NCBI RefSeq assembly: GCF_023498005.1
Contig: NZ_CP097289.1
Span: 3,472,001 to 3,536,000, forward strand
Direction of reading: 5' to 3'
From: Streptomyces durmitorensis
GTDB lineage: Bacteria; Actinomycetota; Actinomycetes; Streptomycetales; Streptomycetaceae
Length of the DNA stretch: 64,000 bases
The notes under the pieces are model-generated. The model saw only the letters and a program-made list of their open reading frames with translations, did no database searches and had not been told where the DNA came from. Positions 44,015-53,971 of this stretch are shown here, one piece after another. How positions within the stretch are numbered: position 1 is the stretch's first letter; every line of letters starts with the position of its first letter. Position numbers and translations under genes: made by a program.

Positions 44015-46948
44015 TCAGCCGCCCTTCTTGTCGCCGTTCTTGTCCCCGCTCTTGTCCGCGCTCTTGTCGGCCTTCTTGTCCGCCGCGGCCTGGGCGTCCT
44101 CGGCCCGCTGGAGGGCGTCCTCCAGCTTCTCCTGGGCTTCGCCGTAGGCCTTCCAGTCGCCGTCCTTCAGGGCCGTCTGCCCGTCCTCGAACGCCGTCTG
44201 GGCGTCGTCGAGGGCAGCCTGCACCGTCGGGTCGTTCGTCTTGGGCGGCTCGGTCGGCTCATCCGTGTCACCGTCGTCGGCCGGTGGCTTGGTGGTCCCC
44301 TCGGCACCGAAGACCTGGTTGAGGCCGTCGCTCAGGGAGTCCGCGAACGCGGTCTCCGTGCCGTACGACACCGCCACCTTCTTCAGAAGCGGATACGCCG
44401 ATTTGCGTCCCTGTACGTACACGGGCTCGACGTAGAGGAAACCGTCGTCCAGTGGCACGGTGAGCAGGTTTCCGTAGAGGACGTCGGAGTCGGCGCCCTT
44501 CATGTCCCGGACGAAGTTGCCGACCTCCGTCATCGAGTTCAGCTTGTTCTGGACCTGTTCCGGGCCGTCCACGTCGCCCGTGACTCTCAGCAGCTTCATC
44601 GTGCCGAAGTTCTTGCTTCTGGCGTCGGCGTCGACCGTCATGAAGGCCCGTAGGTTGGGCCGTCCACTGGGCGTGAACGTCGTCGTCAGCGAGAACTGCT
44701 GCTGTGCCTGACCCGGCGCCTTCATGGACAGGTAGTACGGCGGGACCGCGCTGTTGTCCTTCTTCGTCGGGTCGTTCGGCACCTGCCACGCGTCACTCGC
44801 GTTGTAGAACTGGCCGGGGTCCGTGACGTGGTAGAGCGTCAGGAGCTCGCGCTGCACCTTGAACATATCCTGCGGGTAGCGCAGGTGGTCCATCAGGGCC
44901 TTGGGGATGTCGCCCTTGTCCTTGACGGTGTCCGGGAACGCCTTCTTCCAGGTCTTGAGGACCGGGTCCTTCTCGTCCCAGGTGTAGAGCTTGACCTCAC
45001 CCGTGTACGCGTCGACGGTCGCCTTCACCGAGTTGCGGATGTAGTTGACCCGGTTCTGCTGGGCCACCACCGCGCGGGCGTCGTCGGACTCGGAGAGCGA
45101 GTCCGCCGTCGTGTCGCCGAGCGTGGTCCGCGAGGCGTACGGATAGCCGTTGCTCGTCGTGTAGGCGTCGACGACCCACTGGATCTTGCCGTCGACCACC
45201 GTCGGATACGTGTCGCCGTCGATGGTCAGCCAGGGAGCCACCGACTCGACGCGCTCCTTGGGCGTGCGGTTGTAGAGGATCCGCGAGCCCTCGCCGATCG
45301 CGCCCGAGTACAGCATCTGCGGTTCGCCGAAGGACACGGCGTACGCGGCGCGGTTGATCGGGTTGGAGAGGTTGACCCCGCTGTCGCCCTTGTAGCTGTA
45401 GGTCTTCTGACCGCCGCCGTCCTCTTCGTAGTCGAGCTCCTTCTGGGGCCCGCCCACGATCGAGTACTGGGTGGTCTTCTCGCCGTAGTAGATCCGCTGC
45501 TCGTACGGGCCGAGGTTGCCGGTGGTGGGCAGGCCGGACTCCGTGAAGTCCGGGGCGCCCTTGGAGCCCTTCTCGGTCTCCGTGCCCTTGGCGGTGACCA
45601 TTCCATAGCCATGGGTGTAGGCGAAGTGGTCGTTGATCCAGTTGCGCTTGTCCAGCTTGTCGAGGCTGAGCTCACGCAGACCGACGATGGTGTCCTGGCC
45701 GTTGTAGCGGTCCACGTCCAGGGTCGTCGGGAAGCGGTAGTACTCGCGCTCCTGCTCCAGCTGCTGGAACGTCGGCGAGACGATGTTCGGGTCGTTCAGC
45801 CGGTAGTTGGCGGCCGAGTCCGCGTCGTCGCGCTTCTTCTTGGGGTCCTCGTCGGCCTTGCCCGCGCCCTTGTAGTCCTCGGGCTTCACACCGCTGATGC
45901 CGTACGCGTTGCGCGTGGCCTCGATGTTCTTCTCGATGTACGGCGCTTCCTTGGCCTGCTCGTTCGGCTGGACCTGGAACTTCTGCACGATGGCCGGGTA
46001 CAGACCGCCGATGAGGATGGCGGAGAGGACCATCAGGCCGAAGCCGATGACCGGCAGCTGCCAGGTGCGACGCCACAGCGTCCCGAAGAAGAGCAGCGCG
46101 CAGATGACGGCGATGCAGAACAGGATGGTCTTCGCCGGCAGGTACGCGTTCGCGTCCACGTAGCGAAGGCCCGTCCAGTCGCCCGTCGCCTTGAAGTCGC
46201 TGGACTTCACCGCGAGGCCGTACCGGTCGAGCCAGTACGCCACGGCCTTGAGCGTCACGAAGACGCCGAGCAGCACCGACAGGTGCCCCGTCGAGGCCGC
46301 CGTGGCGCGCGCGCCGGGGCTGGTGATCCGCAGCCCGCCGTACAGGTAGTGGGTGAGGGCCGCGGCGATCAGGGAGAGCACCGTGGCCGCGAAGCCGAAG
46401 CCCAGCAGGAAGCGGTACCAGGGAAGGTCGAACGCGAAGAACGACACGTCCAGGTGGAACTGCGGGTCCTTCTGACCGAAGGAGACGCCGTTCACCCACA
46501 GCAGCCATGTGCGCCACTGGCCCGCTGCCGACGCTCCGGCGATCAGGCCGACGAGCGTGGCGATGCCGAGCAGCAGCCACTTCTTGTACGGCGCGATGCT
46601 CATGCGGTACCGGTCGAGGCTCTGCTGCTCCATCGACATGGCGCTCAGCGGCGGGCGCAGCCGGTGCGCCAGCCAGATGTTCAGTCCGACCGCGGCCGCC
46701 ATCAGGAGGCCGAAGACGAAGAACAGGCCGATCTTGGTCCACAGGGTCGTCGTGAAGACCGACGAATAGTTGACCGAGCGATACCACAGCCAGTCCGTCC
46801 AGAACCCCGCGAACATGACGAACACCATGGCCAGAACGGCCAGGATGCCCAGTGTCATGAGCAGGGTCCGGACGCGACGGGACGGTCGGCCCACTCTGAT
46901 CCGTGGCCCCGTCGGGCCTCCGCCGCGGTCCGGCATCTGGAAAGCCAA
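44015..46948 (-). CDS. UPF0182-family large membrane protein
   Basis: 977 aa from TTG 46948, which follows GAGGT at 7 nt and gives the family N-terminus (M)[13 protein letters not shown]; the ATG at 46936 has no Shine-Dalgarno. Seven membrane helices lie in the first about 320 residues. A large extracytoplasmic domain (about 330-890) follows, including [12 protein letters not shown] and [12 protein letters not shown]. The C-terminus is acidic, then Lys/Asp-repetitive ([18 protein letters not shown]). Conserved in actinobacteria (Rv3193c homologue), function unknown. Confidence 0.94.
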   Translation of the reverse strand: MAFQMPDRGGGPTGPRIRVGRPSRRVRTLLMTLGILAVLAMVFVMFAGFWTDWLWYRSVNYSSVFTTTLWTKIGLFFVFGLLMAAAVGLNIWLAHRLRPPLSAMSMEQQSLDRYRMSIAPYKKWLLLGIATLVGLIAGASAAGQWRTWLLWVNGVSFGQKDPQFHLDVSFFAFDLPWYRFLLGFGFAATVLSLIAAALTHYLYGGLRITSPGARATAASTGHLSVLLGVFVTLKAVAYWLDRYGLAVKSSDFKATGDWTGLRYVDANAYLPAKTILFCIAVICALLFFGTLWRRTWQLPVIGFGLMVLSAILIGGLYPAIVQKFQVQPNEQAKEAPYIEKNIEATRNAYGISGVKPEDYKGAGKADEDPKKKRDDADSAANYRLNDPNIVSPTFQQLEQEREYYRFPTTLDVDRYNGQDTIVGLRELSLDKLDKRNWINDHFAYTHGYGMVTAKGTETEKGSKGAPDFTESGLPTTGNLGPYEQRIYYGEKTTQYSIVGGPQKELDYEEDGGGQKTYSYKGDSGVNLSNPINRAAYAVSFGEPQMLYSGAIGEGSRILYNRTPKERVESVAPWLTIDGDTYPTVVDGKIQWVVDAYTTSNGYPYASRTTLGDTTADSLSESDDARAVVAQQNRVNYIRNSVKATVDAYTGEVKLYTWDEKDPVLKTWKKAFPDTVKDKGDIPKALMDHLRYPQDMFKVQRELLTLYHVTDPGQFYNASDAWQVPNDPTKKDNSAVPPYYLSMKAPGQAQQQFSLTTTFTPSGRPNLRAFMTVDADARSKNFGTMKLLRVTGDVDGPEQVQNKLNSMTEVGNFVRDMKGADSDVLYGNLLTVPLDDGFLYVEPVYVQGRKSAYPLLKKVAVSYGTETAFADSLSDGLNQVFGAEGTTKPPADDGDTDEPTEPPKTNDPTVQAALDDAQTAFEDGQTALKDGDWKAYGEAQEKLEDALQRAEDAQAAADKKADKSADKSGDKNGDKKGG

Positions 46949-47082
46949 GGTGCGCACCTCGAAGTTCGATGTTGATTCTGTTGGTCCGTCAGGGTCCTGT
47001 GATCGTGGACCCACACCTATGCAACTTACCTACGCTTTACTCGGTTCCCGTTTCTCGGGACTAACGAGGCAGGATTGTGACC

Positions 47083-47625
47083 ATGTCCAACACTCCCATG
47101 GCAGCGAGCCCCCTCACCCGTGCCGTGCTCGAGATCGATGAGTACGCGTCCGGCCTCGGCTGGGACCAGCCCGCGCGCCTCTTCGCGCTCGTCGACACGG
47201 CGCGACTCCGCACCCAAGAACCCGGCCTCGCCACGCAGCTCGGCCTCGACAACTCCCCCGAGGAGACCGCCCTCACCCCCATCGAGCAGGAGGAGATCCC
47301 GGCGGGCAAGCCGCTGGACGAGTTCCTCGGCACCATCGCCTGGCCGGACGCCGTGGTGGGCTGCGCCCTCACGGTGGAGCGCCTGATGCTGCCGCCGTCC
47401 GCCGAGACGTCCGTCCCGGAAGGGCTCGGTGAGGCCCAGCTCGCGAAGTGGGTGGCCGAGCACCCCGACCGCCAGGAGGTCCGCATGACGGTCGCGGTGC
47501 TCCGTGACGGGGCGCGTGAGTCGGCCCTGCGGCTGCGTGAGAAGGACTCGCCGACCGAGGTCCTCACGGGGTCCGACCTGGTTCCGGGTCTCGCGGAGGC
47601 GCTGGCGGCGACGTTCGCCGAGTAG
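47083..47625 (+). CDS. PPA1309-family protein
   Basis: 180 aa, cytoplasmic, no membrane segment. The sequence MAASPLTRAVLEIDEYASGL, then GWDQPARLFALVDTARLR and QLAKWVAEHPDRQEVRMTVA is the actinobacterial PPA1309 family as I know it. Function unknown. ATG 47083 chosen; a GTG at 47077 would add two residues. Divergent from the UPF0182 gene. Confidence 0.88.
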   Translation: MSNTPMAASPLTRAVLEIDEYASGLGWDQPARLFALVDTARLRTQEPGLATQLGLDNSPEETALTPIEQEEIPAGKPLDEFLGTIAWPDAVVGCALTVERLMLPPSAETSVPEGLGEAQLAKWVAEHPDRQEVRMTVAVLRDGARESALRLREKDSPTEVLTGSDLVPGLAEALAATFAE

Positions 47626-47733
47626 TCACCGCGGCTCCGTCCGCCGGGCAGTCACCGCGGCTTCGGCTTCTTCACAGGGCGCGGGTGGGGTTCGTCCCCG
47701 CCCGCGCCCTTCCTTCTGCTCCGGGGGCGGCCG

Positions 47734-48819
47734 CTACTTCGCGGTGCACTGCGGCAGGTCCGCGGTGTCGCCCTTGCGGATGTCGGCGAGGGCGTCGACC
47801 GCGTCGTCGATGGTGTCCACCTTGACCAGCGTGAGGCCGTCCGGGACGTCCTTGGCGGCCGTGGCGCAGTTGTCCTTCGGCGTCAGGAAGTACTCGGCGC
47901 CCTTGGCGCGCGCGCCGACCGTCTTCATCCCGATGCCGCCGATCGGACCGACCTTGCCCTTGTCGTCGATCGTGCCGGTGCCGGCCACGAACTTGCCGCC
48001 GGTGAGGTCGTCCCGGGTCAGCTTGTCGACGATGCCGAGCGCGAACATCAGTCCGGCGCTGGGGCCGCCGACGTCGGCGAGCTTGATGTCGATGGTGAAC
48101 GGGAACGTGTGATCGGTGCCCGCCTGGATGCCGACGATCGCCCGGCCGTCCTTCGCCTTCTCCGTGGTGATCTTGACGTCTTCCGTCCGGGTCGGCTCCT
48201 TGCCCGCCTTCTCGGCGGCGGCCGCCTCCTTGACGGGGACGACGCTGAAGACGACGTCCTGGCCCGGCTTGTGCTTGGTGACCAGCTTGGCGACGTCCGT
48301 CATCTCCTTCACGGGCGTGCCGTCGACCTTCTTGATGACGTCGCCCGCGTGGAGCGTGCCCTCCGCGGGGCTGTCCTTGAAGACGGTGGAGACGACGACC
48401 TGGGACTTCACCGGGATGTCCAGCTCCCGCAACGCCGCGACCTTGGCGCTCTCCTGGGACTGGCTGAACTCCTCGGCGTTCTCCTGGGTCGACTGCTGCT
48501 CGGTCTTGCCGTCCGGGTAGAGGGTGTCGTGCGGCACCACGATGTTGTCGTGGGCCAGCCATCCGTACACGGCCTCGGCGATGTTCATGTTGTAGTCGGC
48601 GCTCGTGACCCGGACCGTCGTCATGTTGAGGTGACCGGTCGTCGGGTAGGTCTTGCGGCCGGAGATCTGCAGCACCGGCTCGCCGCCGTGGTCGCCGAGG
48701 GTGTTCACCGTGGGACCCGGGGACATCTCCGAGTACGGCACTTTGATGAGCACTCCGGCGCAGAGCAGCGCGATCAGCATGAGGGTGGAGGCGAGCATCG
48801 TCGCGGTGCGGCGTGGCAT
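47734..48819 (-). CDS. PDZ/Lon-like S16 serine protease (YlbL family)
   Basis: 361 aa. One N-terminal membrane anchor (TMLASTLMLIALLCAGVLIK), then an extracytoplasmic PDZ domain around 125-200 (DSPAEGTLHAGDVIKKVDGT). The C-terminal Lon-type proteolytic domain has catalytic Ser in VGGPSAGLMFAL and Lys in GGIGMKTVGARAKGA, forming the Ser-Lys dyad. Equivalent to Rv3194c by position and architecture. Substrates unknown. Confidence 0.93.
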   Translation of the reverse strand: MPRRTATMLASTLMLIALLCAGVLIKVPYSEMSPGPTVNTLGDHGGEPVLQISGRKTYPTTGHLNMTTVRVTSADYNMNIAEAVYGWLAHDNIVVPHDTLYPDGKTEQQSTQENAEEFSQSQESAKVAALRELDIPVKSQVVVSTVFKDSPAEGTLHAGDVIKKVDGTPVKEMTDVAKLVTKHKPGQDVVFSVVPVKEAAAAEKAGKEPTRTEDVKITTEKAKDGRAIVGIQAGTDHTFPFTIDIKLADVGGPSAGLMFALGIVDKLTRDDLTGGKFVAGTGTIDDKGKVGPIGGIGMKTVGARAKGAEYFLTPKDNCATAAKDVPDGLTLVKVDTIDDAVDALADIRKGDTADLPQCTAK

Positions 48820-48887
48820 GGAACGACAGTACGGGACCTGCCTGTCAGTGCACCGCTGGGGCCAGTCCGTACGGGGCCCGGCGGGCC

Positions 48888-49058
48888 TCACGTGCCGGAG
48901 TGGGACTTCTCCATCGCCTCGCGGAAGGCCGCGTAGCCGTTGAGCTCGGTGTTGTCACCGGTCTTGCCCGACTTGCGGTTGCGCGCCGCCAAGGCGGCCC
49001 ACAGTCCCGCACCGACAGCTGCCGCAAACGGAATCAGCAACCAGGCAAGTGATGCCAT
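48888..49058 (-). CDS. Small conserved membrane protein
   Basis: 56 aa, short. ATG 49058 follows GGGAGG at 5 nt, a near-perfect ribosome-binding site. One N-terminal helix (LAWLLIPFAAAVGAGLWAAL) is followed by ARNRKSGKTGDNTELNGYAA and FREAMEKSHSG. The helix plus basic-acidic tail and strong initiation site support a real gene. It lies upstream of the PDZ protease gene, 69 bp before it, in the same direction, so may be co-transcribed. Function unknown. Confidence 0.85.
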   Translation of the reverse strand: MASLAWLLIPFAAAVGAGLWAALAARNRKSGKTGDNTELNGYAAFREAMEKSHSGT

Positions 49059-49197
49059 GTCGACCTCCCGACCCCATGAGCGAACGCAACTGACTGATCA
49101 GCAGATTAACCATCCGCTGCGTCAACGCTCACGCCAGGGGTCGGGTTACGCAACCGGAGACTCTTGGGCCAACTGGCTTGGCGGAGGAGGCAAGAGA

Positions 49198-49662
49198 TCA
49201 GCAGGCGCCGACCCACTCTTCCTTCCCGTCGGCGAACCGCTGATGCTTCCAGATCGGCACCTCGTGCTTGAGGTCGTCGATCAGCTTGCGGCAGGCGGCG
49301 AAGGCCTCCGCGCGGTGCGGGCAGGAGACGGCCACGACGACCGCGAGGTCGCCCACCGCCAGGTCACCGACGCGGTGGACGGCGGCCAGGGCACGCACCG
49401 GATATTCGCCGACGACCTTCTCGGCCACCCGGCGCATCTCGGCCTCGGCCGTCGGGTGGGTCGAATAGCCGAGCTCGTCGACGTCCGCACCGCCGTCGTG
49501 ATTGCGCACGGTCCCCACGAAGAGCGCCGTGCCGCCCGCGGCGTCGTCGCCGACGGCCCGGAAGACCTCGTCCAGGGACAGCGGTGCGTCACGGATCGCC
49601 AGGAGCCGGATGGGGTCCTGTGCGGCCTGCTCGCCGGGGTGCTCGTTCGTGGTGCGTGCCAT
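49198..49662 (-). CDS. moaE: Molybdopterin synthase catalytic subunit MoaE
   Basis: 154 aa. It transfers sulfur from MoaD to precursor Z to form molybdopterin. Family features: GGTALFVGTVRNHDGGADVD, the YSTHPTAEAEMRRVAEKV helix, VVVAVSCPHRAEAFAACRKL, and the catalytic Lys residues in PIWKHQRFADGKEEWVGA. No other moa gene is adjacent. The ATG lacks a clear Shine-Dalgarno; a GTG at 49680 is an alternative. Confidence 0.94.
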   Translation of the reverse strand: MARTTNEHPGEQAAQDPIRLLAIRDAPLSLDEVFRAVGDDAAGGTALFVGTVRNHDGGADVDELGYSTHPTAEAEMRRVAEKVVGEYPVRALAAVHRVGDLAVGDLAVVVAVSCPHRAEAFAACRKLIDDLKHEVPIWKHQRFADGKEEWVGAC

Positions 49663-49779
49663 GCGGCCATGGTGCCGCACGGCACGGACATCACGGAATA
49701 GCGCTTTCGCCCGGCACGCGCGCGTGCCGCGTTGGAGTTCTCTACAGGTGCACCGGGCGCTCGGCGGATCCCGGGGGAC

Positions 49780-50892
49780 TCAGATCCGGCGGCGTGCCTT
49801 CCGCGCGCGCCGCACCACCGCCGCCGCGCCGAGGAGCGCGACCGTCGCACCGGCGGCACCCGCGGCCGTCGCGTCCTTGCGCCCGAGCCTGCGTCCCGCC
49901 ACGGTCCGGCGCCCGGCGACCTCTTCGAGCAGCTCCGCGAGGACCTCCTCGTTGGTCCACTGCGGCCGCCATCCCGCGTCGTGCAGCCTGCTGACGCTGA
50001 CCACCCACGGGTACATCGTGTACGCGAGGTCACCGGCCGGGGACGGAGTGAGACCGATCCGGTGCAGCCGGGCCGCCGCACCGAGGGCCACCGTGGAGGG
50101 CAGCTCCATGCGGCGGATCTCGCTGAGCTCCTCGACCTCCTCCTGCTCCAGCCATCCGTCGCAGCCGACGGCCAGCTCCCCGTCGACCTTCTCCAGGACG
50201 GCGTACTCCAGGGCGCTGCACAGGTCCTCGACGTGGCAGAACTGCCAGGCCGGACGCGAGCCCGCCACCACGAGCAGCCTGGGCGACTCGAAGTACCGCG
50301 TGAGCGCGGTGTCCGTGCCGCCCACCAGGACCGCGGGCCGCACCACGGTGACGTTCAGGCCCGGGTGCGCACGGGGAGCGCGCCGGGCGAGCCGCTCGAC
50401 CTCCAGGAGGTCACCGACGCCGGTCGCCTCCGCGGTGGCGCGCAGTTCGGAGTCTTCGGAGAGGGGCAGTTCGTTGTCGGACAGGGCTCCGTAGACCATC
50501 GCCGACGTGCAGAGCACGACGCGGTGGACACCGGCCGCCGCGGCGGCCGTCAGCACGGTCTGCGTGCCGCGTACGTTGTACGCCGTACGGGCGGCGGCGT
50601 CCGTCTCCAGGTCGAGATCGAGCGCGAGGTGGACCACGACGTCCACGCCCCGCAGCTTCTCGGCGATGGCCGGATCCCTGACGTCCAGGATGTGCCACTG
50701 GGCCTGGGCGCACTCGCCCCGCCGCTCGTCGATGGCAACGACCTGCTTGATCTCCTCGGACGCGGCCAGGCGCTCGGTCAGCAGCGCGCCCACGCCGGAC
50801 GCGGCGCCGGTGACGGCGACCACGGGCCCGCGTACGGGGGCCGGGGTAGAAAGGTTTCGCGCTGCGCGAACCTGTGGATCTGGGGAACTCAC
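49780..50892 (-). CDS. NAD-dependent epimerase/dehydratase-type SDR
   Basis: 370 aa from GTG 50892 after GGAGA. Extended SDR: the nucleotide-binding turn is VVAVTGAASGVGALL near 25-40, DVRDPAIAEKLRGVDVVVHL follows, with TSAMVYGALSDNELPL (Ser plus the Tyr of the active site). YxxxK is not conserved: Tyr is followed by GAL. The C-terminal tail has an Ala-rich hydrophobic stretch and an Arg-rich end (VRRARKARRR), suggesting membrane proximity. Substrate unknown. Confidence 0.85.
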   Translation of the reverse strand: MSSPDPQVRAARNLSTPAPVRGPVVAVTGAASGVGALLTERLAASEEIKQVVAIDERRGECAQAQWHILDVRDPAIAEKLRGVDVVVHLALDLDLETDAAARTAYNVRGTQTVLTAAAAAGVHRVVLCTSAMVYGALSDNELPLSEDSELRATAEATGVGDLLEVERLARRAPRAHPGLNVTVVRPAVLVGGTDTALTRYFESPRLLVVAGSRPAWQFCHVEDLCSALEYAVLEKVDGELAVGCDGWLEQEEVEELSEIRRMELPSTVALGAAARLHRIGLTPSPAGDLAYTMYPWVVSVSRLHDAGWRPQWTNEEVLAELLEEVAGRRTVAGRRLGRKDATAAGAAGATVALLGAAAVVRRARKARRRI

Positions 50893-51083
50893 CGGGCGTC
50901 TCCAGCGGTTGTCTTCAGTAGATACGCGAATGACGCGTACGTACCAGGTGGCATCCATCCTGCCGCAGGCCATGAGTCGGCGGAGCACTGAGGCCCTATC
51001 CCGTCACGGTGTCTACGCTGGGTGGTGTTGTAGGGCAGCCGCCGCCGGAACAGTACCGGCGGCCTGACGAGCCGAGGAATCCC

Positions 51084-52556
51084 GTGAGTGACACCCCATT
51101 CGGATTCGGCCTTCCGCCGGAGGAGCCGGAGAACGGCGACGAGGGCAAGAAGAAGGACAGCCCCGGAGGGGGACAGGGTGCAGGTGGTGGCCCTGGGAAC
51201 CCGTTCGGCTTCGGCGGCCTGCCCGGCGCGGGCGGTCCCGGCGGCCAGGGCGGTGACAATCCCTTCGCCGCGATGTTCGGCTCGATGAACCCGAACGACC
51301 TGGGCGCCGCCTTCCAGCAGCTCGGCCAGATGCTCTCGTACGAGGGCGGCCCGGTGAACTGGGACATGGCCAAGGACATCGCCCGCCAGACCGTCTCCCA
51401 GGGCACGCCCGACGGCACCAAGGACGCGAGCGTCGGTCCCACGGAGCGCGGCGCGGTCGAGGAGGCCATCCGCCTGGCCGACCTGTGGCTCGACGACGCG
51501 ACGTCGCTGCCCTCAGGATCCGGCGTGGCCGTGGCCTGGAGCCGCGCCGAGTGGGTCGAGGCGACCCTTCCGGTGTGGAAGGAGCTGGTCGATCCGGTCG
51601 CCGAGCGCGTCGGCCTCGCCATGGGTGACGTGCTGCCCGAGGAGATGCAGGCCATGGCGGGCCCGCTGATCGGGATGATGCGCTCCATGGGCGGCGCCAT
51701 GTTCGGCCAGCAGATCGGCCAGGCCGTGGGCGTGCTCGCGGGCGAGGTCGTCGGCTCCACGGACATCGGCCTGCCGCTCGGCCCGGCCGGCAAGGCCGCC
51801 CTGCTCCCGGTGAACGTCGAGGCCTTCGGCAAGGACCTGGGCGTCCCGCAGGAGGAGGTCCGGCTCTACCTCGCGCTGCGCGAGGCCGCCCACCAGCGCC
51901 TCTTCGCCCACGTGCCGTGGCTGCGCTCGCATCTGTTCGGCGCGGTCGAGGGGTACGCCCGCGGCATCAAGGTCGACACGGCCAAGCTGGAGGACGTGGT
52001 CGGCCAGCTCGACCCGCAGAATCCCGAGCAGCTGCAGGAGGCGCTCCAGCAGGGCATGTTCCAGCCGGAGGACACTCCCGCGCAGAAGGCCGCCCTGGCC
52101 CGCCTGGAGACGGCTCTCGCGCTCGTCGAGGGCTGGGTGGACGCGGTCGTGCACGCGGCGGCCAAGCCCCGCCTGACGTCCGCCGACGCCCTCCGCGAGA
52201 CGCTGCGCCGCCGCCGCGCGACGGGCGGCCCCGCCGAGCAGACCTTCGCCACGCTCATCGGCCTCGAGCTGCGCCCGCGCAGGCTGCGGGACGCCTCGCG
52301 CCTGTGGGCCTCGCTCACGGACGCGCGTGGTGTGGACGGACGTGACGGCCTGTGGGCACACCCGGACATGCTGCCGACGGCATCGGACCTGGACGACCCG
52401 GACGGCTTCGTGCACCACGAGCCGGTGGACTTCTCCGAGCTGGACAAGATGCTCGGCGAGGCGGCGGGCGGCGGTTCCGCCAAGCCGGACCTCAAGAAGG
52501 ACCCCGAAAGCGACGGCGACACCAAGGGCGAGGACAAGGGCGACAGCGACAAGTGA
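51084..52556 (+). CDS. DUF2342 zincin-like protein, probably lacking the zinc motif
   Basis: 490 aa. Gly/Pro-rich N-terminus (about 1-60), then the DUF2342 core (SYEGGPVNWDMAKDIARQTV, MAGPLIGMMRSMGGAMFGQQ). Where relatives carry HExxH, the sequence is LREAAHQRLFAHVPW, so only one His remains and metallopeptidase activity is doubtful. The acidic C-terminus ends in Asp/Lys repeats. By position it corresponds to Rv3195. GAGGAAT precedes the GTG. It overlaps the NUDIX gene by GTGA. Confidence 0.87.
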   Translation: MSDTPFGFGLPPEEPENGDEGKKKDSPGGGQGAGGGPGNPFGFGGLPGAGGPGGQGGDNPFAAMFGSMNPNDLGAAFQQLGQMLSYEGGPVNWDMAKDIARQTVSQGTPDGTKDASVGPTERGAVEEAIRLADLWLDDATSLPSGSGVAVAWSRAEWVEATLPVWKELVDPVAERVGLAMGDVLPEEMQAMAGPLIGMMRSMGGAMFGQQIGQAVGVLAGEVVGSTDIGLPLGPAGKAALLPVNVEAFGKDLGVPQEEVRLYLALREAAHQRLFAHVPWLRSHLFGAVEGYARGIKVDTAKLEDVVGQLDPQNPEQLQEALQQGMFQPEDTPAQKAALARLETALALVEGWVDAVVHAAAKPRLTSADALRETLRRRRATGGPAEQTFATLIGLELRPRRLRDASRLWASLTDARGVDGRDGLWAHPDMLPTASDLDDPDGFVHHEPVDFSELDKMLGEAAGGGSAKPDLKKDPESDGDTKGEDKGDSDK

Positions 52557-53083
52557 GCCTTCACGACGACGCGGTCCTCGTACTGAAGGGCTACGAGGAC
52601 GCGACCCAGGAAGAGCTGCGCCAGTACTACCTGGACCATCTCGCCGCCCACGCCGATGACGGCATGTGGAAGGCCTGCACGGTCGGCCATGTGACGGCCA
52701 GCGCGCTGGTCATCGACCCCGCGCGCGGGCGCGTGCTCCTGACCCTGCACAAGAAGCTGCGGATGTGGCTCCAGATGGGCGGCCACTGCGAGCCGGGTGA
52801 CCCGACGCTGGCCGCGGCCGCGCTGCGCGAGGCCACCGAGGAGTCCGGCGTGCCGGGCCTGACGCTTCTCCCTGGCGGCCCCGTCCGCCTGGACCGGCAC
52901 CCGATCCCGGGACCCTGCACGCAGCACCTCGACGTGCAGTACGCGGCGCTGGCCCCGCAGGACGCCGTCGAGGCGATCAGCGACGAGTCACTGGACCTGC
53001 GCTGGTTCGCGTACGACGAGGTCGCGGAGGTGGCCGACGAGTCGGTGGTGCGCCTGCTGGAAGCAACAAGGGCGCGGCTCTAA
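52553..53083 (+). CDS. NUDIX hydrolase
   Basis: 176 aa, translationally coupled to the DUF2342 gene (GTGA). The NUDIX helix reads GGHCEPGDPTLAAAALREATEESG: REATEESG is canonical but the first Glu position of the box is Asp with one extra residue, so catalysis should be tested. Substrates would be nucleoside diphosphate-linked compounds. A hairpin-forming dispersed element follows. Confidence 0.9.
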   Translation: MSLHDDAVLVLKGYEDATQEELRQYYLDHLAAHADDGMWKACTVGHVTASALVIDPARGRVLLTLHKKLRMWLQMGGHCEPGDPTLAAAALREATEESGVPGLTLLPGGPVRLDRHPIPGPCTQHLDVQYAALAPQDAVEAISDESLDLRWFAYDEVAEVADESVVRLLEATRARL

Positions 53084-53097
53084 GAGGCGCCCCAGGG

Positions 53098-53156
53098 GCG
53101 CCCCGTAAGGGGCGCGGGGAACTGCGCGACCAGCCACGACCGGCCCGCAGTTCCCC
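53098..53156. repeat. Dispersed intergenic element (copy 2) with terminator hairpin
   Basis: Contains CCCCGTAAGGGGCGCGGGGA and ACTGCGCGACCAGCC, the reverse complement of 5241-5277. Arms GGGGAACTGCG (53116-53126) and CGCAGTTCCCC (53146-53156) form an 11-bp stem, a terminator for the convergent NUDIX and AIM24 genes. Confidence 0.7.
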
Positions 53157-53199
53157 ACGCTCCTGTCCTACCCGTTCAGACCAGGCGCAGAGCGATCGT

Positions 53200-53955
53200 T
53201 CAGCTCCAGACGTTGCCCTGGTTCTGCCCCCGAGCGCCCTGCTGGCCCATGCCGTACTGAGCCCTGGCGCCCTGCCCGAGGACCGCGTTCTGCGGCGGCA
53301 GCAACTCGCTCGGCTGGACGAGGGCGTAGCCCTGGCCCATGAAGCTGAGCTCCCAGCCCTCACCGGTGTTGCCGCGGCGCCGCCACACGCCCGACGCGTG
53401 CGTCTGGGCCTGCATCTGCACCCGCAGGCCGTTCGACCAGGCGACGATCGCGTCGGCGTCGGCGTTCACGTACTGGTCCGGCGTGACCTGGAGCATCAGC
53501 GGCTGGCCCGAGGTCATCAGGGCGACCTTGCCGCGACCCGTGATGTTGAGCTGGTACTTGCCGGACCCGGAGATGCCGTACTGGCTGTCGACGGCGATGA
53601 CCTGATGGGTCAGCGACGAGTCGAGCGCGAGGACATAGCTGCTGTCCACGGTCAGACCGTCCTGGTCAACATCCACCACGTGGATGTACTGGGCGAGGTT
53701 GGCGAGATAGACCGTGCCCTGACCGTGGCAGCGCATCAGGTCGAGGCCTTCGCCGGTGTGCGCGCGGGCCCGCTGGTTGCCCTGGCTCTGGTACTCGGCG
53801 TCGAACTCCATCAGACCCTGGTAGGCGACCATGGCGCCCTTGCGGGCCAGGATGTCGTCGTGGCCCTGGAGGGCGACCCGCAGCAGCTGCGGGTTCTGGA
53901 CGGTGTAGCGCTCCTGAGTCTGCTGCTCGGTGTGCGCGAAAAGTGGGCTCTGCAT
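53200..53955 (-). CDS. AIM24-family protein (third of cluster)
   Basis: 251 aa. AIM24 beta-barrel domain with the family spacing LARKGAMVAYQGLMEFDAEY, GQGTVYLANLAQYIHVVDVD, LTVDSSYVLALDSSLTHQV and GYALVQPSELLPP. The C-terminus is Gly/Gln-rich. GGGAG precedes ATG 53955, 16 bp after the preceding AIM24 gene. Function unknown; in Streptomyces these proteins are found with TerD-type tellurite/calcium-binding proteins. Confidence 0.88.
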   Translation of the reverse strand: MQSPLFAHTEQQTQERYTVQNPQLLRVALQGHDDILARKGAMVAYQGLMEFDAEYQSQGNQRARAHTGEGLDLMRCHGQGTVYLANLAQYIHVVDVDQDGLTVDSSYVLALDSSLTHQVIAVDSQYGISGSGKYQLNITGRGKVALMTSGQPLMLQVTPDQYVNADADAIVAWSNGLRVQMQAQTHASGVWRRRGNTGEGWELSFMGQGYALVQPSELLPPQNAVLGQGARAQYGMGQQGARGQNQGNVWS

Positions 53956-53971
53956 GGTGTGTTGCTCCCCC

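Noticed and set aside
44828..46975. 715-codon plus-strand open frame opposite the UPF0182 gene
   Set aside because: Low-complexity Arg/Val/Gln shadow; the minus frame has membrane helices and family blocks.
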